A stretch of 64,000 nucleotides of DNA from Cyclobacterium plantarum (GTDB lineage Bacteria > Bacteroidota > Bacteroidia > Cytophagales > Cyclobacteriaceae): contig NZ_JAANYN010000008.1 of the NCBI RefSeq assembly GCF_011290685.1, forward strand, positions 174,107 to 238,106, given 5' to 3'. Below, piece after piece: positions 35,213 to 45,980 of this stretch. The position numbers were made by a program, and so were the translations under genes. Each line of letters starts with the position of its first letter. Within the stretch, counting starts at the first letter, position 1. Under the pieces are notes generated by a model. That model saw nothing but the letters and a program-made list of their open reading frames with translations. It did not search any database and was not told where the DNA came from.

Positions 35213-37726
35213 ATGGCTCAAGGAGAGAACGAGAACATCATCCCAATCAATATTGAGGAAGAAATGCGTGGTGCCTACATCGATTATTCGATGTCGGTAA
35301 TTGTTTCCAGGGCTTTACCCGACGTAAGAGACGGTTTAAAGCCAGTTCACCGCAGAATTTTGTATGGCATGCAGGAGTTGGGTGTCACCCACAATAAACC
35401 TTATAAAAAATCTGCCAGAATAGTAGGCGAGGTTCTGGGTAAGTACCATCCCCACGGAGATTCAGCCGTGTATGAAACCCTGGTCAGAATGGCACAGCAT
35501 TGGTCATTGCGGTATCCGCTTGTGGATCCACAGGGAAATTTCGGCTCGGTTGACGGAGATAATCCGGCGGCCATGAGGTATACGGAAGCAAGGCTACGGA
35601 GGATCGCAGAGGAATTATTGATTGACATCAACAAAGAAACCGTTGATTTTCAATTGAATTTTGACGATACGCTAAAAGAACCTGTAGTTTTACCTGCAAA
35701 AATTCCAGCTTTATTGTTAAATGGAGCTTCAGGAATTGCAGTGGGAATGGCTACAAACATGGCTCCTCATAATTTGGGAGAGGTCATCAATGGGATTATT
35801 GCCTATATTGATAACAATGAGATTACTATTCCTGAGCTGATGGAGCACATCATAGCTCCTGATTTCCCTACAGGTGGGATCATATACGGTTACAATGGCG
35901 TCAAAGCAGCCTTTGAAACCGGTAGGGGAAGGGTGATCATGCGCGGAAAAGCGACCATTGAAACCAAATCCAATGGAAGGGAGATGATCATCATCAGCGA
36001 AATTCCCTATCAGGTCAACAAAGCATCCATGGTGGAGAAAACCGCTCAGTTGATCAATGAGAAGAAACTGGATGGAATTTCCGCTATCAGGGATGAATCC
36101 GACAGGCAAGGCATGCGGATTGTCTATGAATTGAAAAAAGATGCTGTTCCGAATGTTATCCTGAACAACCTTTACAAGCATACCCAGCTACAGACCTCTT
36201 TCAGTGTCAATAATGTGGCGCTGGTAAAGGGCAGACCCTTTACCCTGAATTTAAAAGAGCTAATCGTCCATTATGTGAATCACCGGCATGAGGTGGTCAT
36301 CAGAAGGACCCAGTATGAACTCAGGGAGGCGGAAAAAAGAGCACATATATTAGAAGGCTACCTGGTAGCCCTGGATAACCTGGATGAAGTCATTCAGTTG
36401 ATCAGGGATTCCAGAGATCCTGAAACAGCAAGAAACGGACTGATGGAGAAGTTCGACCTTTCCGAAATCCAGGCCAGAGCCATATTGGACATGAGGCTTC
36501 AGCGCCTTACCGGTATGGAAAGGGAGAAAATCCAGCAGGAATACGATGAGCTGATGAAACTCATTGAGGAGCTGAAAGAAATTTTGGCGAATGAAGACAA
36601 ACGTATGGAGATCATCAAAGATGAGCTGGTGGAAATGAAAACCCGTTATTCGGATGAAAGAAGAACGGAGATAGAACACAATGCTGAAGACTTCAATTAT
36701 GAGGACATGATTCCCAATGAGGAAGTGGTCATTACCGTTTCTCATCAGGGTTATATCAAAAGAACAGTCCTAACGGAGTACAAATCACAAAGCAGGGGAG
36801 GAGTAGGATCCAGAGGAGTAAGCACCAAGGAAGACGATTATACCGAATACTTGTTTACTGCCCTTACTCACAATTATCTTTTGATATTCACCGATCAGGG
36901 GAAGCTTTTTTGGTTGAAAACCTATGCCATACCTGAGGGCAGTAAAACCTCCAAGGGAAGGCCCATCCAAAACCTGATCAATATTCAGAGTGGAGATAAA
37001 ATCAGGTCCATCATTCAGGTGACTGATCTGACGGATGTGGATTATATTAATAACAACAATATCGTGATGGTAACCCGCAATGGAATCATCAAGAAAACCA
37101 CCCTGGAACAATACTCCAGACCCAGGACAAATGGAATTATTGCCTTGAATATCAGAGAGGATGACCAATTGTTGAATGTGGAATTGACCAATGGAGATGC
37201 ACATGTTGTCATTGCCTCCAGCTCAGGAAGAGCGGTTCATTTTCATGAATCAGACGTTAGACCAATGGGCAGGACAGCCACAGGAGTCAAGGCCATCAAT
37301 TTAGGGGAGGGAGATAATCATGTAATTGGCATGGTTTGTGTTCAAAGAGAAGATGCAACCCTTCTAGTGGTGACAGAAAAAGGCTATGGAAAACGTTCCT
37401 TCCTGTCTGAATACAGGATTACCAAAAGAGGTGGCAAAGGAGTTAAAGCCATGAATATCACCGAAAAAACAGGTGGATTGGTAGCCATCAAAGAGGTAGT
37501 AGATACCGATGACCTCATGATTATCAACAGGTCAGGGATCATTATCAGAACCCCGGCGGCTGGTGTCAGAGTAATGGGAAGAGCAACTCAGGGAGTCAGG
37601 CTAATCAGGCTAAACGATACGGATAAAATCTCTTCAGTAGAAAAAATAGAGAATATCCTGGAGGAAGAACCCGAAAATAATGATTCCCAAGATTCGGAAA
37701 ATGACATCAACCCAGATTTAGAATAA
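35213..37726 (+). CDS. gyrA: DNA gyrase subunit A
   Basis: 837 residues. The catalytic tyrosine is Y123 ([10 protein letters not shown]). The quinolone-resistance region reads [16 protein letters not shown], with S84 and E88 at the positions matching E. coli S83 and D87, so it looks wild type. The C-terminal pinwheel begins near 500 and holds the GyrA-box equivalent QSRGGVG at 526-532, a variant of the canonical QRRGGKG. The tail is acidic. It introduces negative supercoils with GyrB, which is not in this window. Confidence 0.95.
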   Translation: MAQGENENIIPINIEEEMRGAYIDYSMSVIVSRALPDVRDGLKPVHRRILYGMQELGVTHNKPYKKSARIVGEVLGKYHPHGDSAVYETLVRMAQHWSLRYPLVDPQGNFGSVDGDNPAAMRYTEARLRRIAEELLIDINKETVDFQLNFDDTLKEPVVLPAKIPALLLNGASGIAVGMATNMAPHNLGEVINGIIAYIDNNEITIPELMEHIIAPDFPTGGIIYGYNGVKAAFETGRGRVIMRGKATIETKSNGREMIIISEIPYQVNKASMVEKTAQLINEKKLDGISAIRDESDRQGMRIVYELKKDAVPNVILNNLYKHTQLQTSFSVNNVALVKGRPFTLNLKELIVHYVNHRHEVVIRRTQYELREAEKRAHILEGYLVALDNLDEVIQLIRDSRDPETARNGLMEKFDLSEIQARAILDMRLQRLTGMEREKIQQEYDELMKLIEELKEILANEDKRMEIIKDELVEMKTRYSDERRTEIEHNAEDFNYEDMIPNEEVVITVSHQGYIKRTVLTEYKSQSRGGVGSRGVSTKEDDYTEYLFTALTHNYLLIFTDQGKLFWLKTYAIPEGSKTSKGRPIQNLINIQSGDKIRSIIQVTDLTDVDYINNNNIVMVTRNGIIKKTTLEQYSRPRTNGIIALNIREDDQLLNVELTNGDAHVVIASSSGRAVHFHESDVRPMGRTATGVKAINLGEGDNHVIGMVCVQREDATLLVVTEKGYGKRSFLSEYRITKRGGKGVKAMNITEKTGGLVAIKEVVDTDDLMIINRSGIIIRTPAAGVRVMGRATQGVRLIRLNDTDKISSVEKIENILEEEPENNDSQDSENDINPDLE

Positions 37727-37760
37727 TAGTTTATAACCAAATAAGAACCACACTCGAAAA

Positions 37761-38972
37761 ATGAAAAAGTTAATTTTATCGTTGGCTTTGGTGAGCATTG
37801 CTGCTACAATTGCCTTTGGCCAGAAAAAGGTCGTCCGCTCAGCGGAAAGGAACTTAAGAAAGGGAAATATTGAAGAAGCCTATTCAGATATTAAAGCTGC
37901 CGTGAATGATGAAGAAACCGGTAGCGAATCAGAAACTTATTTTATCAAAGGTAAAATAGAAACACAAATGTTTGAAGCTGATTCTTCCAATAACGAAGAA
38001 ACTGTTGCAATAGGCAGGGAAGCAGAAAGCAGTTTTATGACTACCTTCGAAATGGAAGAAATGGATTCTACCAGTAAGGTAAGTGAGGATCTTTTTAAGG
38101 AGGTCGTTCCTGAATTGCCTGCAAGCATGCAAGGCGAAGGTGTTTACCGATTAAAGAATGCTGCATTAAATAAAGGAGCAGAAAGGTATGATGCGGATGA
38201 TATGGAAAGCGCCTTTGAATTTTTCTCTTTGGCAGCTGACCTTGATCCAAAAGATACTTCCATGGTATTCAATGCAGGCTATACTGCCAACTCGATTGGA
38301 AATACCGAAGCAGCAAAAAAGTATTTCACCCAATTGTTGGATATTGAAGAATACAACAAATTAAATGCCTATTATTTTCTCATTCAGATTGCCAGTGCAG
38401 AAGAGAAAGATCCTGAGGAAGCATATCGTTGGGCGAAAGAGGCCCGTGAGCTTTATCCTGAAGACAAAGGGTTGGCAGAATTCGAAATCCAATTGTTATT
38501 GCAATTGGATAAAATGGAAGAAGCCATGACATCTATAGAGAAAGCGCTGGAAACTGACCCGGATAACCCCGCGATCCGTTTGAGATATGGTTATTTGAAA
38601 GAAAAATCCGGTGATATGGAAGGAGCGCTAAAAGAATACAAAAGGACAGTGGAAGCTGATCCCGAATTCTTTGAGGGCAATTACTATGCGGGAGCCATCT
38701 ATCTGGACAAGGCCAGAAATATCATCAACGAGGTAAACAACCTTTCTGATGAGGAATGGGAAGCAAAATCAGATAGCATGCTGGCCGAAGCAGATGGGCT
38801 GTATGAAGAGGCATTGCCTTATTTTACAAAAGCATCTGAATTACAACCGGAGAATACGGACATTATGGAAATCCTTTTCCGGATCCATAGCCAGTTGAAA
38901 AACGAAGCCAAGGCAGAAGAATACAATCAAATGCTATCTGAAATATTAGGGGAGGATTGGTTGACCCGATAA
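37761..38972 (+). CDS. secreted tetratricopeptide-repeat protein
   Basis: 403 residues with a signal peptide (1-20, ATIAFGQ). TPR units occur throughout (AERNLRKGNIEEAYSDIKAA, AFEFFSLAADLDPKD, GALKEYKRTVEADPEFF). It starts 34 bp after gyrA, likely on the same transcript, and is followed by a terminator. In several Bacteroidota a TPR gene follows gyrA; the link is not understood. Confidence 0.82.
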   Translation: MKKLILSLALVSIAATIAFGQKKVVRSAERNLRKGNIEEAYSDIKAAVNDEETGSESETYFIKGKIETQMFEADSSNNEETVAIGREAESSFMTTFEMEEMDSTSKVSEDLFKEVVPELPASMQGEGVYRLKNAALNKGAERYDADDMESAFEFFSLAADLDPKDTSMVFNAGYTANSIGNTEAAKKYFTQLLDIEEYNKLNAYYFLIQIASAEEKDPEEAYRWAKEARELYPEDKGLAEFEIQLLLQLDKMEEAMTSIEKALETDPDNPAIRLRYGYLKEKSGDMEGALKEYKRTVEADPEFFEGNYYAGAIYLDKARNIINEVNNLSDEEWEAKSDSMLAEADGLYEEALPYFTKASELQPENTDIMEILFRIHSQLKNEAKAEEYNQMLSEILGEDWLTR

Positions 38973-38998
38973 TATTATAAAATTTATATTTTTATTAA

Positions 38999-39029
38999 GG
39001 GCTTTCCGCTAATGCGGAGAGCCTTTTTT
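38999..39029 (+). terminator. rho-independent terminator between convergent genes
   Basis: GGCTTTCCGC (39000-39009) pairs with GCGGAGAGCC (39014-39023), one G-U pair, tetraloop TAAT, followed by TTTTTT. It ends the gyrA-TPR transcript and reaches the stop of the convergent SLC13 gene at 39028. Confidence 0.85.
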
Positions 39030-40488
39030 ATTTCCAGCCGTCAGGAAAAGAAAGCAGGTTAAAATCCCAGGCCCAGGGAATATAAAATAAAGTTAAGATC
39101 AATATAAACAGGATCGATAAGAGGTTGAGGGCAAAACCTGTTTTCATCATTACAGGGATGGTCAAATAACCGGAACCAAATACCACCGCATTGGGAGGTG
39201 TGGCCACAGGTAACATAAAGGCGCAAGAGGCTGACATGGTGGCTGCCACCATCAATCCGTAAGGGTGAACTCCCATGGCCAATGCTACAGCTGACAATAT
39301 GGGCAATAACATGGAGGCAGTTGCCACATTTGAGGTGATTTCTGTAAGAAAATTAACGGCAGCGATGATGAAAAACAAAAACAACCAAAAAGGTACATTT
39401 TGTAACAAAATGAATTGTTCGCCAATCCAGTTGGCCAATCCTGTTTCCTGAAAACCCTTTGCCAGAGCCAATCCACCACCAAACAATATCAAAATACCCC
39501 AGGGTATCTTTTCTGCTACTTTCCAATCCAGTAGTTGCTCCTTATTTTCATTTCCAGCAGGAATTACAAACAACAGCAAAACACCGGTCAGTGCGATAAT
39601 AGTATCGTCAAGGGATGGAATCAAATCCTGTAATATAAAGCTACGGCTGATCCAGGAGAAACTGACAGCCAAAAACACCCACAAAACACGCTTTTCCTGC
39701 TTGCTTATTGGTCCAAGTAGCTCAAGTTGCCTGTTGATCTCCTCTTTTCCACCTGCTATCTTAAGGGTCTTAGGAAACACGAATGCCCAATTCACCAAAT
39801 AATACCAGCAAATGAATAATAATCCCAGAGAAATTGGTAACCCCACAAGCATCCACTCCCCAAAACTGATCTCTATCCCATAAGTATTCTTTAACACGCC
39901 CACCAAAATGATATTGGTAGGGGTTCCGATAATGGTAGACAAGCCACCGATGGAAGCACTATAAGCTATTCCCAACATCAGTGATTGACCCAATGTAGTT
40001 TTGATGGTATCATTGGATTGGCTGACCTGTACCACTACTGCAATGGCGATGGGTAGCATCATGAGTGAGGTCGCTGTGTTGGATATCCACATCGACAGGA
40101 AAGCAGTGGCCACCATAAAGCCCAAAATAATTCTTTTAAGGTTTGTTCCGAGGTAGGAAATGATTTTCAGGGCAATCCTTTTGTGCAGGTTCCATTTTTC
40201 AATACATACGGCAATCATAAACCCTCCCATATACAATAAAACCATAGGGTCTGAGTAGGGTATTGCTGTGGGTTTGATATCCATCACTCCGGTAAAGGGA
40301 AACATTACCAAAGGAAGTAATGCCGTGGCCGCAATGGGTATTGCCTCCGTAACCCACCATATCCCGATCCAAAAAGTGATGGCTAATAAAGCAACTCCGG
40401 AAGCAGATAAACCTTCGGGCGTTGCCGTCAAATAAATTCCAAAAAAAACCAAAGGGCCTAAGAATAAGCCGATTTTTTGTGTTTGCAT
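39028..40488 (-). CDS. SLC13/DASS sodium:dicarboxylate symporter
   Basis: 486 residues with 11-12 membrane segments. The DASS signatures are visible: the SNT-type motif SNTATSLMMLPIAIA near 131-145 and the second one TSNVATASMLLPIL near 389-402, plus IGTPTNIILVG near 190. It should import di- or tricarboxylates or sulfate with sodium. It is monocistronic. Confidence 0.87.
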   Translation of the reverse strand: MQTQKIGLFLGPLVFFGIYLTATPEGLSASGVALLAITFWIGIWWVTEAIPIAATALLPLVMFPFTGVMDIKPTAIPYSDPMVLLYMGGFMIAVCIEKWNLHKRIALKIISYLGTNLKRIILGFMVATAFLSMWISNTATSLMMLPIAIAVVVQVSQSNDTIKTTLGQSLMLGIAYSASIGGLSTIIGTPTNIILVGVLKNTYGIEISFGEWMLVGLPISLGLLFICWYYLVNWAFVFPKTLKIAGGKEEINRQLELLGPISKQEKRVLWVFLAVSFSWISRSFILQDLIPSLDDTIIALTGVLLLFVIPAGNENKEQLLDWKVAEKIPWGILILFGGGLALAKGFQETGLANWIGEQFILLQNVPFWLFLFFIIAAVNFLTEITSNVATASMLLPILSAVALAMGVHPYGLMVAATMSASCAFMLPVATPPNAVVFGSGYLTIPVMMKTGFALNLLSILFILILTLFYIPWAWDFNLLSFPDGWK

Positions 40489-40728
40489 AATATATATTAA
40501 TCCTTAAGAATAACCATAAAACATGGAAATCAAAAATATTTTAGCCATAATTGGGCGTAAACACCTTAACAAGAAAAATTAGTTTTTCTCTTTGGGTTTC
40601 CATTTATGGATGTTACAGGACAGTGCAGGATAGAATAAACCATTTTATATACTTTATTTAAGATTAATTGGAAAATTATAGTAATATTGAGCATTAAGAT
40701 ACAGCACATCACACCTAATAAAACACAA

Positions 40729-43700
40729 ATGGTCCAACCCAATATAAACTTCATAAAACGAAACTTAACGCTATTTATCCTGTTATTCATTTCATTTTTT
40801 GCTTTTCAATGTGGCCCTGAAGGCCCGAAATTGGACTTGAATAAAGGAGACCACATTATCTTAATCGGAAACAATCTTGGATCCAGAATGATGAATTATG
40901 GTCATTTTGAAACAGAAATGCATGTTCGCTACCCGGATTCCTTATTGTATATCCGGAACATGAGTGATGCAGGCGATACACCAGGTTTCAGGCCTCATTC
41001 AGGCAGGGTGTCTCCCTGGGCTTTTCCCGGTGCGGAGGAGTTTCAGGATGAATTGGCTACCAAATCCGGTAGCGAGGGTCATTTTGAATCGCCTGATGAA
41101 TGGATAAAAAATCACGAGGCAGACATCATCATTGCTTTTTTTGGCTACAATGAATCTTTTCAGGGAGAAGAAGGGCTGGAGAATTATAAAAATGAGCTGG
41201 AGGCTTTTATCAACCATACCCAAAATACCATTTATAATGGTGAGGCAGCTCCGCAACTGGCTCTGGTATCGCCCATTGCCTTTGAGAATTTAAGTGCAGA
41301 CTATGATCTTCCAAATGGAGAAAAGGAAAACCAAAACCTTGAAATGTACACCCAGGCCATGAAAGAAGTGGCCGAGGCCAATCAGGTTTTGTTTGTCGAT
41401 GCTTTCGAACCCTCACAATCCTGGTATGCGTCAACGGATGATTACCTGACCATAGATGGATTTCAGCTTACCGAGGAGGGGTATAAAAAGTTTTCCCAGT
41501 TTCTGACGGACAAGGTGTTTGGCGAGGATGATGCCATAGCGGAAGAAAGGAGAGCCGCCATCCATGCTGCCGTATTGGAAAAAAACTGGATGTGGCACAA
41601 TGACTACAAAATCCCCAATGGGGTGCATGTATTTGGAAGGCGGTACAACCCCTTTGGTCCGGATAATTATCCTTACGAATTAAAAAAGATCCGTCAAATG
41701 ACGGATAACAGGGACCAGGCCATCTGGAGTGTGAGTCAGGGGCAATCGTTTGACCTGGCAGCTGCTGACGAGAACACCATCGAGCTACCTCAGGTAGAAA
41801 CGAATTACAACCCGGAGAAAAATGGTGATTTGGAATACCTTTACGGGGAAGAGGCCCTGGAAAAATTTGAAGTGGCCGAAGGCTATAAAGTGGAACTTTT
41901 CGCTTCCGAGTCGGAATTTCCCGACCTGGCCAACCCGGTGCAAATGACCTTTGATACCAAGGGGAGACTTTGGGTGGCTGTAATGCCCAGCTATCCGCAT
42001 TACAAACCGGGAGACCCCAAACCCAACGATAAGATCCTTATCCTTGAAGATACCAATAACGATGGCAAAGCAGACAAGCAAATTGTATTTGCAGATAGCC
42101 TGCACCTGCCTATCGGGATGGAAATTGCAGAGGAAGGTGTTTATTTGTCGCAGGGTACAAACCTCATTATACTCCGGGACAAGGACGGAGACGATTATGC
42201 CGAAGAGCGTGAGATCCTGCTCAGCGGTTTTGACGACCACGATACGCACCACAATATTTCTGCCTTCGTTGCCGATCCATCCGGTGCCATCTACATGGGT
42301 GAAGGCGTATTTTTACATACCAACGTGGAAACCCCCTACGGACCGGTACGAGCGACCAACGGTGGTTTTTATCGATACAATCCCGCAAGGAAGCACCTGG
42401 AAAGAACTGCTCAATTGCCTATTCCCAATCCATGGGGAATTGCCTTTGACGATTGGGGGCAAAATTTCTTTGCAGAGACCTCCGGACCTGACGTACGTTG
42501 GATGATGCCAGGATCCATCAAACCCAGATATGGCGAAGGTACCCACAAAGGACCCAATCTGATCGAAGATGCCCATCGTGTTCGACCCACTTCAGGCCTT
42601 GAATTTGTGTCCAGCAGGCATTTTCCGGAGGAAGTTCAGGGAGACCTGCTGATCAACAATACAATTGGGTTTCTGGGGATGAAGATGCATAAAATGATGG
42701 AAGACGGGACGGGATATGACAGCGAACACCGGGTAGACCTGATCCGCAGCGATGACAGGAACTTCCGTCCGGTAGATATGGAATTCGCTCCGGATGGTTC
42801 CCTGTATTTTGTAGATTGGCACAATATCCTGGTAGGCCACATGCAACACAATGCGCGTGATCCATTGAGAGATCATGTGCATGGTAGGATTTACAGGATT
42901 ACTTACCCCTCGAGGCCTTTGGTCAGCCCTCCAAAAATTGATGGGGCAAGCGTTGAAACCTTACTGGACAATTTGAAACTACCCGAATTCCGGGCCAGGT
43001 ACCGCACCCGTGCCGAATTGCGTGGTAGGGATAAAGGAGAGGTGCTGGACAAAATGCAGCAGTGGGTCGCTAACCTGGATGCCAATGATCCCCGCTACGA
43101 ACACCACCTGCTGGAAGCACTTTGGGTGAGTTGGGGTTTGAATCAGGTAGATCAGGATTTGATGAAAACCCTGTTTGCTTCTGATGACCACAGGGTAAGA
43201 GCAGCAGTAGCCAGAATTCTTCGTTATACCGGACATCAGGTACCTGATCAGGTAGAAATGCTGAAAAAAGCAGCTGCAGACCCCCACGGAAGGGTTCGGC
43301 TGGAAGCCATTGTGGCAGCTTCCTGGCTGGATAAAGAAGATGGCCTGGCCATATTGGAAGTAGCCGATGAGCATCCGAAAGATATGTGGATGCAAAAACC
43401 CTTTGAAACCGCATTGGCACACCTCAACGGCATGTCTGTGACCAATATGGTGGTTAATGCAGATGGCAGTATCGTCTTTCAGGAAGCTCCACAAGAAGAA
43501 AAACCATCCAACAGCCGCTTAAAAGGAGAGGAATTGACGCTTTTTCAAATGGGAAAAGCCATCTACAGCAGAGAAGGTTTTTGTATTACCTGCCATCAGC
43601 CAGATGGTAAGGGGCTGAGTGCTTCCGGTTTTCCACCGCTGGCCGGCACCAAATGGGTAAATGGCAGCGAAGAGCGCCTGGTGAAAATCATTCTCAATGG

Positions 43701-43950
43701 CTTGATGGGCCCCATTGAAGTGCTAGGAAAAGATTATCCCGGCCAGGTTCCCATGACTCCTTATGCTGGTATGCTGAATGACAAGGAAGTGGCCGCTGTG
43801 GCAACCTATGTGAGGAACAGCTTTGGCAACGAATCTTCCCCTATCAAACCCGAAAAAGTGGCTGAGGTACGGGAAGCTACCAAAGCAAAACAAGGATTTT
43901 ATTCGCCGGCGGAATTGCTCCAGGAGCATCCCATGGAGGCGGGAGAATAG
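40729..43950 (+). CDS. multidomain lipoprotein: SGNH hydrolase, PVC-type heme-binding dehydrogenase, HEAT, cytochrome c
   Basis: 1073 residues from the ATG at 40729. Lipobox FFAFQC (C28). Residues about 45-290 are an SGNH/GDSL-like domain (IILIGNNLGSRM, IIAFFGYNESF). Residues about 370-740 are a beta-propeller dehydrogenase of the PVC family (VEGYKVELFA-type start, GITRLWVAVMPSYP). Then HEAT-like helices (about 780-900: HHLLEALWVSWGLNQ, ASDDHRVRAAVARIL), and a C-terminal cytochrome c domain with C952-x-x-C955-H956 (CITCH). It is predicted to be a surface or periplasmic oxidase passing electrons to its heme. The substrate, probably a sugar or alcohol, is unknown. Confidence 0.83.
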   Translation: MVQPNINFIKRNLTLFILLFISFFAFQCGPEGPKLDLNKGDHIILIGNNLGSRMMNYGHFETEMHVRYPDSLLYIRNMSDAGDTPGFRPHSGRVSPWAFPGAEEFQDELATKSGSEGHFESPDEWIKNHEADIIIAFFGYNESFQGEEGLENYKNELEAFINHTQNTIYNGEAAPQLALVSPIAFENLSADYDLPNGEKENQNLEMYTQAMKEVAEANQVLFVDAFEPSQSWYASTDDYLTIDGFQLTEEGYKKFSQFLTDKVFGEDDAIAEERRAAIHAAVLEKNWMWHNDYKIPNGVHVFGRRYNPFGPDNYPYELKKIRQMTDNRDQAIWSVSQGQSFDLAAADENTIELPQVETNYNPEKNGDLEYLYGEEALEKFEVAEGYKVELFASESEFPDLANPVQMTFDTKGRLWVAVMPSYPHYKPGDPKPNDKILILEDTNNDGKADKQIVFADSLHLPIGMEIAEEGVYLSQGTNLIILRDKDGDDYAEEREILLSGFDDHDTHHNISAFVADPSGAIYMGEGVFLHTNVETPYGPVRATNGGFYRYNPARKHLERTAQLPIPNPWGIAFDDWGQNFFAETSGPDVRWMMPGSIKPRYGEGTHKGPNLIEDAHRVRPTSGLEFVSSRHFPEEVQGDLLINNTIGFLGMKMHKMMEDGTGYDSEHRVDLIRSDDRNFRPVDMEFAPDGSLYFVDWHNILVGHMQHNARDPLRDHVHGRIYRITYPSRPLVSPPKIDGASVETLLDNLKLPEFRARYRTRAELRGRDKGEVLDKMQQWVANLDANDPRYEHHLLEALWVSWGLNQVDQDLMKTLFASDDHRVRAAVARILRYTGHQVPDQVEMLKKAAADPHGRVRLEAIVAASWLDKEDGLAILEVADEHPKDMWMQKPFETALAHLNGMSVTNMVVNADGSIVFQEAPQEEKPSNSRLKGEELTLFQMGKAIYSREGFCITCHQPDGKGLSASGFPPLAGTKWVNGSEERLVKIILNGLMGPIEVLGKDYPGQVPMTPYAGMLNDKEVAAVATYVRNSFGNESSPIKPEKVAEVREATKAKQGFYSPAELLQEHPMEAGE

Positions 43951-43965
43951 TAAAAAGTATATAAG

Positions 43966-44000
43966 CAGCCAGCTCATTATTGGGGCTGGCTGTTTTTTTT
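43966..44000 (+). terminator. rho-independent terminator
   Basis: CAGCCAGC (43966-43973) pairs with GCTGGCTG (43985-43992), followed by eight T residues. It ends the large cytochrome lipoprotein transcript. Confidence 0.85.
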
Positions 44001-44026
44001 GATTTAACCGGAAGGTTGCAAAATCA

Positions 44027-44059
44027 AACTTTTCCAAAGTTTAGAACTTTGGAAAAGTT
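44027..44059. repeat. perfect 15-bp inverted repeat, bidirectional hairpin
   Basis: AACTTTTCCAAAGTT (44027-44041) and AACTTTGGAAAAGTT (44045-44059) are exact complements around a 3-base loop. It lies 8 bp beyond the stop of the minus-strand LytTR gene and may terminate it, or be a dispersed palindromic repeat. Confidence 0.6.
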
Positions 44060-44066
44060 AAACCCA

Positions 44067-44726
44067 TTACAAAAAACCGGAATAAGACTGACTAATGGGG
44101 ATTCTGTGTTCTCTGATCTGCACCTGGTGTTTTTCAATCTTTTCAATTCGGTTTTTATTGACCAAAAAAGAACGGTGAGTCCGGATAAAAAAGGAGGGAA
44201 GCAGCTTTTCCAGTTCCTTGAAAGTCATTCGGGTAATGACCTTTTCCCCTTCCAGATACAAGGTGACGTAGTTACCCGTGGCTTCACAAAACAACAGGTC
44301 TGAAAAATTCACCTTAATTTGGCCCTCTGAGGTTTTAATAAATACGTGGCCGTTTGTTTCCGCCGGCTGCAACTCTTTCCAGTCCCGTGCTTTTTGACAG
44401 GCTTGTAGGAAACGGCTCAGCGAAAAAGGCTTGAGCAGGTAGTCCAGCGCATTGAGTTCAAATCCCTTGACAGCATACGCTGAATAGGCCGTGGTAAAAA
44501 CCACCATTGTCTCGGTTTGTAACATGCCCGCCAGGTCTATTCCGGAAATATCCGGCATGTTGATATCTAGAAATATCAGGTCAACGGGTTGGGTTTTGTG
44601 GTAGTCAAAGCCCCTGATGGCATCGGAAAAAACAGCCTCCAATTCCAGAAAGGGCACCTTCGCCGCATGTGATTTGATGACTTCAAGTGCCATGTGTTCA
44701 TCATCTATTGCTATTGCTGTGAGCAT
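44067..44726 (-). CDS. LytTR-family response regulator
   Basis: 219 residues. The receiver (1-120) has D8/D9, phosphoacceptor D54 in FLDINMP and KPF near 98. The LytTR DNA-binding domain occupies about 130-219 (IKTSEGQIKVNFSDLLFCEA, FIRTHRSFLVNKNRI). It should bind direct-repeat promoters when phosphorylated by the LytS-type kinase two genes upstream. The propeller lipoprotein gene sits between them. Confidence 0.9.
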   Translation of the reverse strand: MLTAIAIDDEHMALEVIKSHAAKVPFLELEAVFSDAIRGFDYHKTQPVDLIFLDINMPDISGIDLAGMLQTETMVVFTTAYSAYAVKGFELNALDYLLKPFSLSRFLQACQKARDWKELQPAETNGHVFIKTSEGQIKVNFSDLLFCEATGNYVTLYLEGEKVITRMTFKELEKLLPSFFIRTHRSFLVNKNRIEKIEKHQVQIREHRIPISQSYSGFL

Positions 44727-44727
44727 A

Positions 44728-45870
44728 TCAATTAGGTTTCAATTTGTGCAGTAACAACACGGAACCGTCATTTTCAAAATGATTGATTACTTCTTCCGGA
44801 TAGTTTTCTGGCTGAGCATCTGACACGAATGAAATGGGTTCGATCAATGTGACCACTTCGCCAGTGGGAGTAATCGCTGTGGGAAGCATCAAAGAAGGAA
44901 AATGAACGTCGGAAAAGTCAATTTTATTAACATGTAATTTATCGGTCTTTAAATTAATGGCAAATGTCCAGAAATCATTTTTCGTACTAACAATTACGCC
45001 CAAAATCAAATTATTGGTAATCTTAACAGGTAATTGAAGGTACTGGTGATTTAGCCCTTTTTCTTTCAATTCATCAGCAAGTGTAATATCATTGACAACG
45101 TGCTCAGGCAATTTACTGTCTCCAAAGTCTATTAAAATTTGTTTTTCTAGGTTTCCTGCACTCGAAAAAAGGCGCACGGTATCATCAGGAGGACGATTAT
45201 AAACAATGCCAGAAGTTTGAGACAACAAACCTGCATGGTAATATACATTGGTATTCCCTCCGATAGCTGTGTAGCCAAAATACAAACTATCTAGCTTGAA
45301 AGAAGTATCAAAACTCCCAACTTTGGGATAATTCGCAATGGCATCATTTTGATTGTCATTGTTAATAGCAAATAGCCAGCCGGTCTCTGTTTCTATAAAA
45401 CCTCCTGCATTAACAGGAATGGAAATATTTTCGACCCAGTTTCCTTCTGGAGAATAGACAATGATTCTATTTTCAAGTGCATCTAAAACCAAAACTTCAC
45501 CGTTTTTCCTGACCTGGAAATCTTCAATGCCATTTATTTGATTGGGACCTTGACCGAAATCACCAATTTTACGTATAAACTGTCCTTGCTCATCAAAGAC
45601 CAATACCCCTGAGTTATTGATATGGTCAAAAAGGTAAAACTGATCATTCATCGCCAATAACTTATCCACCCGCTTAAACAAAGCCTCCTCTTCCATGCTC
45701 AATAGAACGTACCGTTGTTTCTCAACGAAATCCTTGGTGTCCAAAGGTAACGCTTCATCGAATGAATAGATCGTTACATGGGATATGTCGGATTTGTTTT
45801 TCGGTCCTTGACAAGAAGTTCCTCCAATAAATAGGCAGATCAGATAGAGTAATTGGCGTTGATTCATCAT
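44728..45870 (-). CDS. 6-bladed beta-propeller lipoprotein
   Basis: 380 residues with lipobox GGTSC (C20). The rest is a six-bladed beta-propeller of the Bacteroidota BF3164/NHL-like kind (LFDHINNSGVLVFDEQGQF, VLVLDALENRIIVYSPEGNW). It ends 1 bp before the LytTR start on the minus strand, so the propeller and regulator are cotranscribed. Likely an envelope sensor or ligand-binding partner for the two-component system, by context. Confidence 0.8.
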   Translation of the reverse strand: MMNQRQLLYLICLFIGGTSCQGPKNKSDISHVTIYSFDEALPLDTKDFVEKQRYVLLSMEEEALFKRVDKLLAMNDQFYLFDHINNSGVLVFDEQGQFIRKIGDFGQGPNQINGIEDFQVRKNGEVLVLDALENRIIVYSPEGNWVENISIPVNAGGFIETETGWLFAINNDNQNDAIANYPKVGSFDTSFKLDSLYFGYTAIGGNTNVYYHAGLLSQTSGIVYNRPPDDTVRLFSSAGNLEKQILIDFGDSKLPEHVVNDITLADELKEKGLNHQYLQLPVKITNNLILGVIVSTKNDFWTFAINLKTDKLHVNKIDFSDVHFPSLMLPTAITPTGEVVTLIEPISFVSDAQPENYPEEVINHFENDGSVLLLHKLKPN

Positions 45871-45980
45871 TTTTGTTTTTTAACTGTCAGATGCCCGCCC
45901 GGATGAAGCCAGTCGGACGGGAAATTTCGCAATTGATAATCATCCCACGGTGTGACTTTCTCGTCATGGTCGATTTCAGG

